Of a stretch of DNA of 64,000 bases, positions 1 through 9,978 are shown piece by piece. Positions within the stretch are counted from its first letter, which is position 1. The number at the start of each line of letters is the position of its first letter. Position numbers and translations under genes: made by a program. The notes under the pieces were generated by a model that made no database searches, was not told the DNA's origin, and worked only from the letters and a program-made list of their open reading frames with translations. The DNA is from JAOUGY01 sp963785075 (GTDB lineage: Bacteria; Actinomycetota; Acidimicrobiia; Spongiisociales; ZC4RG35), in the NCBI GenBank assembly GCA_963785075.1, contig CAWATW010000008.1, positions 1 through 64,000 on the forward strand, in the 5' to 3' direction.

Positions 1-436
1 GATGGTTTTCGCTTACAGGGCTGTTACCTTCTTTGGCCCAGCTTTCCAGGCTGGGTTCAGCTAACCACTGCTTTTGTAACTCCTCGAACGTGCCGGTGCA
101 CGATCAAGTGGGTCCCACAACCCCCACACAGCAACACCACCGGGCTATTACACTGTGCAGGTTTGGGCTGATCCCGTTTCGCTCGCCGCTACTCAGGGAG
201 TCGCTGTTGCTTTTCGTTCCTCAGGGTACTGAGATGTTTCAGTTCCCCTGGTTGCCTCTTCTGGTCCTATGTGTTCAAACCAGAGTGACTGGGCATGACC
301 CCAGCCGGGTTTCCCCATTCGGAAATCCCCGGATCGGAGCCTATTTGACGGCTTCCCGGGGCTTATCGCAGCCTATCGCCGTCCTTCTTCGGCTTCTAGC
401 GCCAAGGCATCCACCGTTGGCTCTTAGTAGCTTGGA
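1..436 (-). rRNA. 23S ribosomal RNA, 5' end (partial)
   Basis: The minus strand reads into the conserved 5' end of bacterial 23S rRNA; the stretch ACGGTGGATGCCTTGG, complementary to about 400-417, is diagnostic. Only the first ~436 bases lie in the window and the gene continues past position 1. The exact 5' end is set by analogy with the E. coli start and may be off by a few bases. It is downstream of the 16S gene on the same strand, as in a normal rrn operon. Confidence 0.95.
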
Positions 437-456
437 TCAAAGAGAATCCAAGACGA

Positions 457-480
457 CGTGCTCGCTATGCAGTTCTCAAG
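457..480 (-). other. Pre-23S processing stem, 5' strand
   Basis: On the minus strand this reads CTTGAGAACTGCATAGCGAG, followed by CACG. It sits about 20 bases upstream of the 23S start. Actinobacterial rrn operons often have a CTTGAGAACT-type element here that pairs with sequence downstream of 23S. The partner lies outside the window, so the pairing cannot be checked. Confidence 0.5.
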
Positions 481-658
481 GTGCCGCGTCAGCGGCGAAG
501 CCGCTGACATTCGAGTTTCGAACAACGGCCAAAACTCGGTCTGCGACACCCCCTTCTTGCGAAGTGGTCCACTGACTCCGGAGCCCGAGTCTTGCCTCTG
601 AGAGGCAAGATCTCGATTTCTCGAGGCGCATCGGCGCCTCGAGAACGACTCCTTCACG

Positions 659-673
659 ACTGAACAGCGTGCC
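659..673. repeat. Inverted repeat flanking 16S (3' strand of pre-16S stem)
   Basis: ACTGAACAGCGTGCC on the plus strand is the exact reverse complement of 2575-2589, on the far side of the 16S gene. With mismatches the match extends to about 648-673 against 2575-2600. In the transcript the two strands would form the long helix that RNase III cuts to release pre-16S rRNA. Confidence 0.75.
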
Positions 674-843
674 CGATACTGAAACTTCCTCGGACCCGGA
701 TCGTCACACCTTTTGCCGATGGCAAGCCATCGAGGTGTTTCCTCCGAGCCCGGCTCCATTACGGAACCGAATAACCAGCAGATCAACTGGAAGCTGGATC
801 GTCGAGTCTATTCATCAGACTCATCGACCGTCATTGCTCCTTA

Positions 844-2369
<1,526 letters not shown>

Positions 2370-2574
2370 ACATTCACTTCCCTTGCCCTTGTGGGGCTCG
2401 GGTCGATCTTGTCAGTTTTTGGTTTGCATCCCTTCATGTTGAATCGGAATCACGATTCATTTAGGTCCCAAGCTTCCGCTCCTCCGAAGAGGTGCATCCA
2501 CTCGAGCTGATGCTTTGCTTCCGTGACGACCGTCGGCAAGCCGACGAGCGCCTCGGTAGCGCATGCTGGTTTTT

Positions 2575-2589
2575 GGCACGCTGTTCAGT
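2575..2589. repeat. Inverted repeat flanking 16S (5' strand of pre-16S stem)
   Basis: GGCACGCTGTTCAGT on the plus strand is the perfect reverse complement of 659-673. It lies about 205 bases upstream of mature 16S. On the minus strand the element continues upstream as CTCCTTGACAACTGAACAGC, with only two mismatches to the spacer copy over about 25 bases. Confidence 0.75.
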
Positions 2590-2790
2590 TGTCAAGGAGC
2601 CGGTGCGACTCTCCAGGGAGTCGATACGGCCCGCGCCCTAGGTCGGGGCGAGCGAAGGACCATGGTAGTGGCCCTCGATGACTCCTGCCAAATCCGCCGC
2701 CGGCCTCCCGCGAGCGGAACCGAACCGGTTCTTCGCCGAGAGCCTTCCTGCGGTCGCAGGCACGCTGGCCGGGTGGCCAGCGGAGAATGA

Positions 2791-2818
2791 ACAGTAGCAC
2801 TACCCGACCTCGTGTCAA
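2791..2818 (-). promoter_or_regulatory. rrn promoter
   Basis: The minus strand shows a perfect -35 TTGACA (complement of 2813-2818), a 16-base spacer and a -10 TACTGT (complement of 2791-2796). Transcription would start near 2784, about 415 bases upstream of mature 16S. It is the best sigma-70-type promoter in the window, which fits an rRNA operon. A second TTGACA at 2590-2595 belongs to the processing stem and has no matching -10. Confidence 0.7.
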
Positions 2819-2889
2819 ACTCACACCCGTCGAGGGATACGAGCGACCCGGCCGGGCCACGAACAGATGCTTGGGCTGCGGTCCGACGC

Positions 2890-4083
2890 TCAGCTCAGAC
2901 GGACGAACCTCCGCTTGCCGACCTGCAGGACGTGGCCGGCGAGGACCGATCGGTCCACTTCCAGCTCCATCAGCCTTTCGCCATCGATCTTGACCGCCCC
3001 CTGCTGAACGAGGCGACGGGCCTCTCCCGCCGAAGCCGCAAATCCGACATCGCGGATCAGTGAGGGGAGCGAAACCGTGCTGGAGTCCGGCAGTGTTGCC
3101 TCGGGGACCTCGTCCGGTATCTCTTTGCGTTTGTGGACCAGATCGAAGGCTTCCTCTGCCGGCCCGGCGGCGCCTTCACCCCAGTACAACGTGACGATAC
3201 GACGGGCGAGATCGCGCTTGGTCCGATTGGGATGTGCAGACCCGTCGGCCAGACCCTCGACGATCCCCGCCACCTCGCCGGGAGCGACATCGGCCGCCAG
3301 GAGCAGCCATTGCTCCATGAGTTCGTCTGGAATCGACATCGTCTTTCCGAACATCTGATCTGCCGACTCTTCGACACCGATGTAGTTCCCCAACGATTGG
3401 GACATCTTGTTGACGCCGTCGGTACCGATGAGCAAGGGCATGGTCACGGCCACCTGGGGGTCCTTGCCGTACCGGTCCTGGATCACACGGCCCATCATGA
3501 GGTTCCAGAGCTGGTCGCTGCCACCGAGCTCGACATCGGCTTCCACCGCCACCGAGTCGTAGCCCTGGAGCAGCGGGTACATGAACTCCATCATCGAGAT
3601 CGGCGAATTCTGCTCGAAGCGCTGGGCGAAATCACCGCGTTCGAGCATCTGGGCGACGGTCACCTTCGAGGTCAGCTCCAGCACCTCGGTCATGTCGAAG
3701 GCCGAAAGCCATTCGGAGTTGTATCTGATCTCGAGATTGTCGGGCAGAAGCACTCGCCGAAACTGATCGAGGATGGCGTCGGCGTACGCCATCACCTCGT
3801 CTCGCGACAACCGCTTGCGGGTCTCGCTCTTGCCGCTGGGGTCCCCGACCTGTGCCGTGAAGTCGCCGACGATCAGGACCGCGGTGTGACCGAGCTCCTG
3901 AAAATGCCTGAGTTTGCGCAGCACGACGGCCCAGCCGAGGGTGACGGCCGGTGCGGTCGGATCGAGGCCGAGTTTGACCCTCAGAGGACGACCAGATCGG
4001 AGCTTCTGCGCCAGGCCGTCGGGCGGCTGCACCACGTCGACGCCGCGCATGAGGTGCTTCATCTGGCTGTCGAGAGAGGTCAT
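2890..4083 (-). CDS. tyrS: Tyrosyl-tRNA synthetase
   Basis: This 397-residue class I aminoacyl-tRNA synthetase charges tRNA-Tyr with tyrosine in the cytoplasm. The Rossmann core shows KLGLDPTAP at 37-45, ELGGSDQ at 185-191 and the second ATP-binding signature KMSQS at 226-230 (usually KMSKS). An S4-type RNA-binding domain fills about residues 340-397. The HIGH-type signature is TLGW at 48-51, so both usual histidines are replaced, while the surrounding sequence and LRKLRHFQ are normal. It ends the infC-to-tyrS block, 12 bases after mpg. Length is normal, and I see no second copy in this window. Confidence 0.93.
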   Translation of the reverse strand: MTSLDSQMKHLMRGVDVVQPPDGLAQKLRSGRPLRVKLGLDPTAPAVTLGWAVVLRKLRHFQELGHTAVLIVGDFTAQVGDPSGKSETRKRLSRDEVMAYADAILDQFRRVLLPDNLEIRYNSEWLSAFDMTEVLELTSKVTVAQMLERGDFAQRFEQNSPISMMEFMYPLLQGYDSVAVEADVELGGSDQLWNLMMGRVIQDRYGKDPQVAVTMPLLIGTDGVNKMSQSLGNYIGVEESADQMFGKTMSIPDELMEQWLLLAADVAPGEVAGIVEGLADGSAHPNRTKRDLARRIVTLYWGEGAAGPAEEAFDLVHKRKEIPDEVPEATLPDSSTVSLPSLIRDVGFAASAGEARRLVQQGAVKIDGERLMELEVDRSVLAGHVLQVGKRRFVRLS

Positions 4084-4095
4084 GAGGGCCGGAGG

Positions 4096-4638
4096 TTAGC
4101 CGTCGATCGCCTCGAATCTCCACGGTGTGTCGACGGCCTTGGTGATGCCCACCCGAGGCGACTCCTTCACCGATCGAGGGGGCGAACCCTGGACGAGGTG
4201 GACGGGCGAACCGGGGTCGAGCAAGTCGGTGCCGTCGAGTGTCCCATCGACGGCCAACGCCTGACAGAGCTTGCCCGGTCCATCGGCCAGATGGGTGACC
4301 CGTCCCCGCCGTGTCGCCATGACATCGGCGCCTTCGAGTGGCTCGCCTGCCCTGATCAACACCGCCGATCCTTCCCCCTCGGGCCCGGTGGTGACGTTGG
4401 CACACCAGTGGATTCCGTAGGACCGGTAGACATAGAGGGTTCCGGCCCGCCCGAACATGGAACCGTTCCGACTCGTGACGCCCCGAAACGAGTGGCTCGC
4501 AGGGTCGTCGGCGGCATAGGCCTCGACCTCGGTGATCTTCACGACCGTTCGCGGCCCGACCCCACTGACCAGCAGCCATCCGAGCAGCCGCGGCGCCACC
4601 TCGGCCGGATGCGTCTCGAGCCAACCCCGCTCGATCAC
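4096..4638 (-). CDS. mpg: 3-methyladenine DNA glycosylase (AAG/MPG family)
   Basis: A 180-residue base-excision repair enzyme that removes alkylated purines such as 3-methyladenine from DNA. The AAG-family core is clear: EVEAY at 37-41 holds the catalytic glutamate and the intercalating-pocket tyrosine, ASHS at 47-50 supplies the conserved histidine, and MFGRAGTLYVYRSYGIHWC (61-79) is the family signature. Its first codon overlaps the argF stop by 4 bases and tyrS follows closely, so it is probably cotranscribed with both. An mpg-tyrS pair is also found in mycobacteria. Confidence 0.92.
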   Translation of the reverse strand: MIERGWLETHPAEVAPRLLGWLLVSGVGPRTVVKITEVEAYAADDPASHSFRGVTSRNGSMFGRAGTLYVYRSYGIHWCANVTTGPEGEGSAVLIRAGEPLEGADVMATRRGRVTHLADGPGKLCQALAVDGTLDGTDLLDPGSPVHLVQGSPPRSVKESPRVGITKAVDTPWRFEAIDG

Positions 4639-5525
4639 CCGAGTTCGTCGAGCAGGACCGCTTTGAACGAATGCAGGCGGTTCTCGGCTTGATCGAAGAC
4701 CCGAGAGCGCGAGTGTTCCATGACCTCGTCGACGACCTCATCGCCTCGGTGCGCCGGCAGGCAATGGAGGAAGACCGCATCGTCGGCTGCCCGAGCGAAG
4801 AGACCCCCGTCGACCTGGAACGGGGAGAAATGACGCCTCCGCAAGCCCGCTTCTTCTTCCTGCCCCATCGACGCCCACACGTCGGTGTACACGGCATCGG
4901 CCCCGGCGATGGCTTCGACCGGGTCGTTGGTGACGAGCACGGACCCGTATCGTCGGGCGCGTTCCAGCACCGCCTCATCCGGCTCGTAGCCCGGTGGGGT
5001 GGCGACTCTGACGTCGACACCGGTCATCACCGAAGCCAACATCAGCGAGTTGCATACGTTGTTGCCGTCACCGACATACGCCAGCGAACTCCCCTCGAGC
5101 CTGCGGTGTTCTGCCAGTGTCATCAGGTCTGCGACCGCTTGACAGGGATGTTCGCGATCTGACAGGAGGTTGACGACCGGCATGTCGGTGACCGCATCGA
5201 TGGCAGTCAAGTCGCCATGGTCGAAGACGCGCATACCCAGTAGATCGAGGTACCGATCGAGGACCCGACCGACGTCTTCGGGGGCTTCGCGAGTTCCCAT
5301 GCCGGTCTGGTCGTTCCGGATCACGATCGGGTGGATTCCCACCTGGATCGCCGCCACGTCACAGCTCACCCACGTTCTCAGCGACTGCTTCTGGAAGAAC
5401 AAGCCTATGGATCGACCCGACAGGGCGGTTCGATAGGACTCCGGATCGGCCTTGACCGCCAGTCCGAGCTCGATGAGACGGTGCATCCGATCGGGATCCA
5501 GATCTGCAATGGCGAGAAAGCTCAT
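4635..5525 (-). CDS. argF: Ornithine carbamoyltransferase
   Basis: A 296-residue enzyme that makes citrulline from ornithine and carbamoyl phosphate in arginine synthesis. It shows the carbamoyl-phosphate motif SLRT (48-51), HPCQ (126-129), the ornithine-side SMG motif in DVWASMG (215-221) and HCLP (254-257). DVWASMG and HCLP favour ornithine over aspartate as substrate. The family motif STRTR here reads SLRTW, with tryptophan in place of the last arginine, and the protein is slightly shorter than usual. It overlaps the pheT stop by 4 bases. In many actinobacteria pheST is followed by a full argCJBDFRGH cluster; here only argF remains. Confidence 0.9.
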   Translation of the reverse strand: MSFLAIADLDPDRMHRLIELGLAVKADPESYRTALSGRSIGLFFQKQSLRTWVSCDVAAIQVGIHPIVIRNDQTGMGTREAPEDVGRVLDRYLDLLGMRVFDHGDLTAIDAVTDMPVVNLLSDREHPCQAVADLMTLAEHRRLEGSSLAYVGDGNNVCNSLMLASVMTGVDVRVATPPGYEPDEAVLERARRYGSVLVTNDPVEAIAGADAVYTDVWASMGQEEEAGLRRRHFSPFQVDGGLFARAADDAVFLHCLPAHRGDEVVDEVMEHSRSRVFDQAENRLHSFKAVLLDELG

Positions 5526-7915
5526 GCCTCTCCTCTCAGTTCGGCACCCATGCTGGCGGCGGCCTCGGCCATCGCGCGGCGCAGTGGTGCAACTTCTTCA
5601 CTGGTCAGCGTCCGATCTGGCGCTCGCAGCTCATATCGAATCGCCAGACTCTTCTTCCCGTCACCGGCACCCGTGTACTCGTCGAACACGCGGGCGGAGG
5701 TCACCGTCGGGCCACCGGCTTCCCTGGTGACCGACACCAACTCGGCAGCCGGCGTGGTTTCGGCGACGAGGAACGCAAGGTCGAACTCGACCGGTGGGAA
5801 CGTGCTCGGAGTGATCAGCTGCGGGTGAGGGGCGGCGACGACGATCGGGGCCAGATCGAACTCTCCCGCGGCGACGCGGCCGCTGAGATCGTATGCCTCC
5901 GCCGTGTTCGGGTGGATCTCACCCACCACACCGATCACGGAGCCCGAGACGACCACCTCGGCGCATCGACCGGGATGGAAGCCCGGATGCGACGAGGGGC
6001 TCAGCGAGTGATCGGCCAGTTGAAGGTGCTCTGCCACCAGTCGCCACAGCGCGGTGGCGGTGAAGACGTCGACCGGGCGGCCGTCCCGGGCGATGTCGAG
6101 GGCTCCGAACTCGCCCATCACGGCAAACGCCAGTCGATCGGGCTGGGCCGGGATCCGGGAGTCTCCGTCGGCAGGTCGGTCGAAGAACACTTTCCCGGTC
6201 TCGAACAATCCCAACGAACGCACTCCGTGTCCCCGGTTGTAGCGAAGCGACCCGAGTAGGCCCGGCAGCAACGACGTCCGGAGCTTCGACTCTTCGTCCC
6301 GCAACGGGTTCTTCACCGTGACCACGGCGCGTGACGGGTGGTCGGAGGGGTACACAAACCGGTCCAGGTCGTCTTCGGCCATGAAGCTGAGATGAACCGC
6401 CTGCGACAGCCCGGCACCCGCCAGCACGGAGCGGAGGTTCCGTGCCCGCACCTGCTCCACCGTCAAACCCCCGGCAGGCCCGGTCGGCAGCGTGTCGCCG
6501 AAGGTGTCGTAGCCCGCGAGGCGAGCGATCTCCTCGATCAGGTCGATGGGTCGTTCGAGATCGGGACGGAAGGTCGGGACGGTCACAGTCATGGGGTCGT
6601 CGCCGTCGACGCGGAGGTCGATCGAGGTGAGCAGTGCCGCCACCCTCTGCGCCGTGAACCCGGCGCCCAGGGTCCGTTCCACCTCACGAGCCGTGAGCGT
6701 GAGGACACGAGGTTCGACGGAAACAGCGACGACGTCGACCGGGTCGTTGAGCAACTGGGCACCGGTCATCTCGACGAGCAGCTTGCACGCCCTGGCGGAG
6801 GCCCGCAGCGGAAGGGCCGGGTCGACGCCGCGCTCGAACCGCTTCGACGCCTCGGATGTCAGGAGATGTCGGCGCGACATCCACATGATGGTGGGCGGAT
6901 CCCATGTGGCTGCCTCCATCAACACACGTGCGGTCTCGGGGCGCACTTCGCTGTCGGCTCCTCCCATGGTGCCGGCGAGCGAGGTCGGCCCGGAGTCGTC
7001 GGCGATCACCAGGTCGGTGGTCGCGAGCTCTCGGTCGACGTCGTCGAGCGTCTTCAATCGCTCGCCCGGCAATGCTCTGCGTACGGTGAGCCGGTCACCG
7101 ACGATGCGGTCGATGTCGAAGGCGTGGAGCGGATGTCCCAGCTCCATCATGACGTAGTTGGTCACGTCGACGGCGGTCGCGATCGGTCTCATGCCGGCAA
7201 CCCGCAGTCGTCGCCGCATCCACAACGGCGACGACCCGGCGACATCGCCACGCAGCTCCCTTGCGGTGAACCTCAGACAACCCGACGGATCCTCGATCGT
7301 GATCCTCGTGGACGGCCTCCCGGGTACGGTGGGAACCTCGATGTCGGGCGTCCGATACGGCACGCCGAAGAAGGCTCCCAGCTCACGTGCGATACCCACC
7401 ATCGACATCGCATCGGGCCGGTTCGGCGTGATCGAGAGGTCGAACACCACATCGGGGAGCTCGACGTGTTCCGAGAAGTCGAGTCCCACAGGGGCGTCCG
7501 ACTCGAGGACGAGGATGCCGGCATGATCGTCGCCGAGACCCAGTTCGCGCTCCGAACAGATCATCCCGTTCGATTCGACGCCCCGGATCTCTCGGCTTCC
7601 GATCTCGAAGCCCCCGGGCAGCACGGCTCCAGGGACTGCGAACGGGACGATGGCGCCGGCATCGAAGTTCCAGGCACCACACACGACGGAGATCGGACCG
7701 TCCCCCGTCGTCACCGAACAGACCCGGACCTTGTCGGCGTCGGGATGTGGCTGAACCTCGAGGACCTCGGCGATCACGACGCCCGCCCAATCGGCTTCGA
7801 ACCGCTCCACGCCCTCGACCTCATGCCCCAAAGAGGCAAACGCATTCCGGAGCTCCGCCACATCCCGAGTGGGAAGGTCGATGTAGTCGGCCAACCAACG
7901 GAGAGACACCCTCAT
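5522..7915 (-). CDS. pheT: Phenylalanyl-tRNA synthetase beta subunit
   Basis: This 797-residue subunit forms the alpha2-beta2 synthetase with PheS and carries the editing site and tRNA contacts. In order it shows the EMAP-like tRNA-binding domain (about 39-150), the B3/B4 editing domain (about 200-380), B5, the catalytic-like core and the C-terminal FDX-ACB anticodon-binding domain (about 700-797). Length is typical. The start MRVSLRWLADYIDLP is the normal family N-terminus. It is separated from pheS by 118 bases filled with heptamer repeats, longer than most gaps in this block, and overlaps argF downstream. Confidence 0.96.
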   Translation of the reverse strand: MRVSLRWLADYIDLPTRDVAELRNAFASLGHEVEGVERFEADWAGVVIAEVLEVQPHPDADKVRVCSVTTGDGPISVVCGAWNFDAGAIVPFAVPGAVLPGGFEIGSREIRGVESNGMICSERELGLGDDHAGILVLESDAPVGLDFSEHVELPDVVFDLSITPNRPDAMSMVGIARELGAFFGVPYRTPDIEVPTVPGRPSTRITIEDPSGCLRFTARELRGDVAGSSPLWMRRRLRVAGMRPIATAVDVTNYVMMELGHPLHAFDIDRIVGDRLTVRRALPGERLKTLDDVDRELATTDLVIADDSGPTSLAGTMGGADSEVRPETARVLMEAATWDPPTIMWMSRRHLLTSEASKRFERGVDPALPLRASARACKLLVEMTGAQLLNDPVDVVAVSVEPRVLTLTAREVERTLGAGFTAQRVAALLTSIDLRVDGDDPMTVTVPTFRPDLERPIDLIEEIARLAGYDTFGDTLPTGPAGGLTVEQVRARNLRSVLAGAGLSQAVHLSFMAEDDLDRFVYPSDHPSRAVVTVKNPLRDEESKLRTSLLPGLLGSLRYNRGHGVRSLGLFETGKVFFDRPADGDSRIPAQPDRLAFAVMGEFGALDIARDGRPVDVFTATALWRLVAEHLQLADHSLSPSSHPGFHPGRCAEVVVSGSVIGVVGEIHPNTAEAYDLSGRVAAGEFDLAPIVVAAPHPQLITPSTFPPVEFDLAFLVAETTPAAELVSVTREAGGPTVTSARVFDEYTGAGDGKKSLAIRYELRAPDRTLTSEEVAPLRRAMAEAAASMGAELRGEA

Positions 7916-7944
7916 CGGTCCACTCCGTGGACCGAGGTCGCCGG

Positions 7945-7965
7945 CCGCCAGCCACCAGCCGCCAG
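7945..7965. repeat. Heptanucleotide repeats, pheS-pheT gap (first cluster)
   Basis: Three units with a 7-base period, CCGCCAG, CCACCAG and CCGCCAG, lie 30 bases upstream of pheT. They belong with the second cluster at 8003-8030 and with similar arrays elsewhere in the window. Confidence 0.6.
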
Positions 7966-8002
7966 TCCGACTGGGCAGCCACGGCGGTCAGGGGCGCATG
8001 AA

Positions 8003-8030
8003 CTGGAGACCGGGGACAGGAGACTGGAGA
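8003..8030. repeat. Heptanucleotide repeats, pheS-pheT gap (second cluster)
   Basis: Four consecutive heptamers on the plus strand: CTGGAGA, CCGGGGA, CAGGAGA, CTGGAGA. They end 4 bases before the pheS stop codon. The consensus resembles the complement of the CCAGTCC units found upstream of hisS at 53961-54055. Confidence 0.7.
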
Positions 8031-8033
8031 CCC

Positions 8034-9113
8034 TCATGTGAATTGCCTCAGGAATCGGATGTCGTTCTCTATGAAGTGGCGGATGTTGTGGATGTCGTGG
8101 CGGACCATCGCCAGCCGCTCGACTCCCATCCCGAACGCAAACCCGGTCACCTCTTCGGGGTCGTAGCCGACTGCGATGAACACGTTGGGGTCGACCATTC
8201 CGCAGCCCAGCATCTCGAGCCAGCCTGCGCCTCCGCAGACCCGGCAGCTCGATTGACCCCCGTCACACGCAAAGCACGAAACGTCGAGCTCAGCGGATGG
8301 TTCGGTGAACGGGAAGAAGTGGGGCCGGAGCCTGACCGTCGTGGTGGGGCCGAAGAACTCCCGGGCGAAATGGGCGAGCGTGCCCTTCAGGTCCGAGAAG
8401 GTGATGTTCGAATCGACGGCGAGACCTTCGATCTGGTGGAACACAGGAAGGTGGCTCGCATCGATCGTGTCCGATCGGTACACCTTTCCGGGAACCACCA
8501 CGTATGCCGGAGGCCGATGGGACTCCATCCATCGGGCCTGCATCGGTGACGTGTGCGTTCGAAGGAGCGCCTCGTCGGCGGGATCGCCGAAGTCCAGATA
8601 CATCGTATCGGACTCGGCCCTGCTCGGATGTGTTGGAGGAGTGTTGAGAGCGTCGAAGTTGTACCAGCCGATCTCGGCCTCCGGCCCTTCCGCCAGCTTG
8701 TATCCGAGACCGACGAAGATGTCGCACACCTCGTCGATGGTCTGCTGGATCAAGTGCAAGGCGCCGCTCGGGAGCCGGAGCGCCTCCAAGGTCACATCGA
8801 CCCGATCACCGGCGAGCAGCACGTTGGCGGCTTCGACTTCGAGCACGGCGCGCCTGGAGGCGATGATCTCGACGAGTTGGGATCTGGCGATCTGAACCGC
8901 CTGGCCCACGGCGGGCTTCTCCTCCGCCGGGAGGGAACCGATCGACCGCTGGATCTCGGTCAGCTTCGACCGCTTGCCCAGGAGTTCGGCGTCGACAGCA
9001 TCCAGTTCTTCCAGGGTCGTCGCCTTGCCGACCATCTCGGGGGCAGAAGCGACAACGGCGTCCAGTTCTTTCATACGTCCTCGGGCCGGGATCCCTGGAG
9101 GATACTCAGCCAC
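8034..9113 (-). CDS. pheS: Phenylalanyl-tRNA synthetase alpha subunit
   Basis: This 359-residue class II synthetase subunit binds ATP and phenylalanine. The N-terminal coiled-coil arm (about 1-100) precedes the catalytic domain. Motif 2 is in RPHFFPFTEPSAELDV and motif 3 in FGMGVERLAMVRHD near the C-terminus. Between them is a cysteine-rich insertion (CFAC...CRVCGG) of a kind seen in many bacterial PheS proteins. The gene follows the RNA methyltransferase gene by 90 bases, in the infC-rpmI-rplT-tsnR-pheS-pheT order known from other actinobacteria. Confidence 0.96.
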   Translation of the reverse strand: MAEYPPGIPARGRMKELDAVVASAPEMVGKATTLEELDAVDAELLGKRSKLTEIQRSIGSLPAEEKPAVGQAVQIARSQLVEIIASRRAVLEVEAANVLLAGDRVDVTLEALRLPSGALHLIQQTIDEVCDIFVGLGYKLAEGPEAEIGWYNFDALNTPPTHPSRAESDTMYLDFGDPADEALLRTHTSPMQARWMESHRPPAYVVVPGKVYRSDTIDASHLPVFHQIEGLAVDSNITFSDLKGTLAHFAREFFGPTTTVRLRPHFFPFTEPSAELDVSCFACDGGQSSCRVCGGAGWLEMLGCGMVDPNVFIAVGYDPEEVTGFAFGMGVERLAMVRHDIHNIRHFIENDIRFLRQFT

Positions 9114-9203
9114 ACGCCAGGCCCGATCCCGCCCGGGTCAGTCCGGATGCGAGGGCCGCATCCGGCCCCGTACCCGCCTGCGATGCGGGTCGGGCTCGAG
9201 CCG

Positions 9204-9947
9204 TCACGACAGCGACATGCGCCAGTGCGACAACTCGTACATCACGATGGCGGCCGCCACTGCGGCATTGAGGCTCTCCGTGCCGCCCGGCATCGGGATC
9301 GTCACCAGAACGTCGGCGCGTTCCACCCGGACCCGATCGAGGCCGTGCGCCTCGGAGCCGACGAGCACCGCCCACGTCTGATCGCGGTCCAACACCGATC
9401 CGAGGTCCCACGGCGCCACTCCTCCATCGACCACCGTGGCGATCGTGGCTTGTGGACCGACGTCTCCGATCGTCGTGTGGAAGTGGGCCCCGGCGGCCGC
9501 CCGCAACACCTTCGGCGACCAGAGGTCTGTCGACCCTTCGACCGCCACCACGTCTAGCCCGAAGGCTGCTGCCGAGCGCAGGATCGTCCCGGCATTGCCA
9601 GGATCGGTGACCTCGATGATCACCGCGTCCCTTCGGACGTGACCGGCTGCCGGAGCGTCGATCACCGCCACCGGACCGCGCGGCGTCTCTGTGCCGGCGA
9701 CGCGCCCCAGCACATGAGGTTCGAGAAGCACGGGCGTGACACCGGCTCTGGCCGCCAGCTCCAGGCCTTCGGCGTCGTCGCAACCGACGAACATCTCCAC
9801 GATCCGCACCCCGGCGGCGATGGCGTCGGCCACGACGTGTGGACCTTCGAGAAGGGTCCGGCCGGTTTCTCTGCGCTCCCTGGCGCGATGGAGCCGGCTC
9901 GCGGCCACCACGCGAGGATTGCGAGTGGAGCGAACCGGCTCGGTCAT
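9204..9947 (-). CDS. TrmH/SpoU-family RNA 2'-O-methyltransferase
   Basis: A 247-residue S-adenosylmethionine-dependent methyltransferase of the SPOUT superfamily, probably modifying 23S rRNA or tRNA. The N-terminal part (about 1-85) looks like the substrate-binding domain, with RNPRVVAASRLHRARER and LLEGPHVV. The C-terminal knot shows VTDPGNAGTILRSAAAFG, VLVGSEAHGLD and IPMPGGTESLNAAVAAAI, the three SpoU motifs. I chose the start at 9947 (MTEPVRSTRN) because the frame further upstream overlaps rplT and lacks family similarity. The position between rplT and pheS matches tsnR in mycobacteria. Its exact target base cannot be read from sequence. Confidence 0.88.
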   Translation of the reverse strand: MTEPVRSTRNPRVVAASRLHRARERRETGRTLLEGPHVVADAIAAGVRIVEMFVGCDDAEGLELAARAGVTPVLLEPHVLGRVAGTETPRGPVAVIDAPAAGHVRRDAVIIEVTDPGNAGTILRSAAAFGLDVVAVEGSTDLWSPKVLRAAAGAHFHTTIGDVGPQATIATVVDGGVAPWDLGSVLDRDQTWAVLVGSEAHGLDRVRVERADVLVTIPMPGGTESLNAAVAAAIVMYELSHWRMSLS

Positions 9948-9978
9948 CGGGCTGATCGGGTCGGAGCCGTGAGACCGC

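Larger units (their letters stand above)
437..843 (-). other. 16S-23S internal transcribed spacer without tRNA genes
   Basis: This spacer of about 400 bases holds no tRNA: I found no T-arm GGTTCGAATCC-like sequence on the minus strand and no acceptor stem. It holds several strong hairpins: 488-508 (9 bp stem, GAA loop), 590-610 (Gln-like short loop, about 9 bp), 618-645 (12 bp stem, 4-base loop) and 706-738 (interrupted stem). These are likely precursor-rRNA processing or folding elements. A tRNA-free spacer is common in Actinomycetota. Confidence 0.85.
2370..2889 (-). other. rRNA operon leader and promoter region (no gene)
   Basis: This 520-base gap between the tyrS stop and 16S holds no credible gene. 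From upstream to downstream on the minus strand it contains the promoter at 2791-2818, a GC-rich hairpin at 2763-2782, the processing-stem element at 2575-2599, a hairpin at 2530-2545, a UUCG-type tetraloop hairpin at 2481-2492 and a 7-bp stem hairpin at 2440-2459. I saw no clear box A sequence and no T-run terminator behind tyrS, so some tyrS transcripts may run into the rrn leader. Confidence 0.7.

Noticed and set aside
437..843. tRNA-Ile or tRNA-Ala in the 16S-23S spacer
   Set aside because: No T-arm or acceptor-stem sequence on the minus strand.
2590..2595. TTGACA as a second rrn promoter
   Set aside because: No -10 at 15-19 bases; the sequence is part of the element that pairs with the spacer after 16S.
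3133..4692. Long open frame on the plus strand (519 codons) opposite tyrS and mpg
   Set aside because: Arg/His/Asp-rich, no family similarity, fully antisense to two intact conserved genes; typical of GC-rich DNA.
6338..8041. Plus-strand open frame of 567 codons opposite pheT
   Set aside because: Mirrors pheT codon structure and has no recognisable domain.
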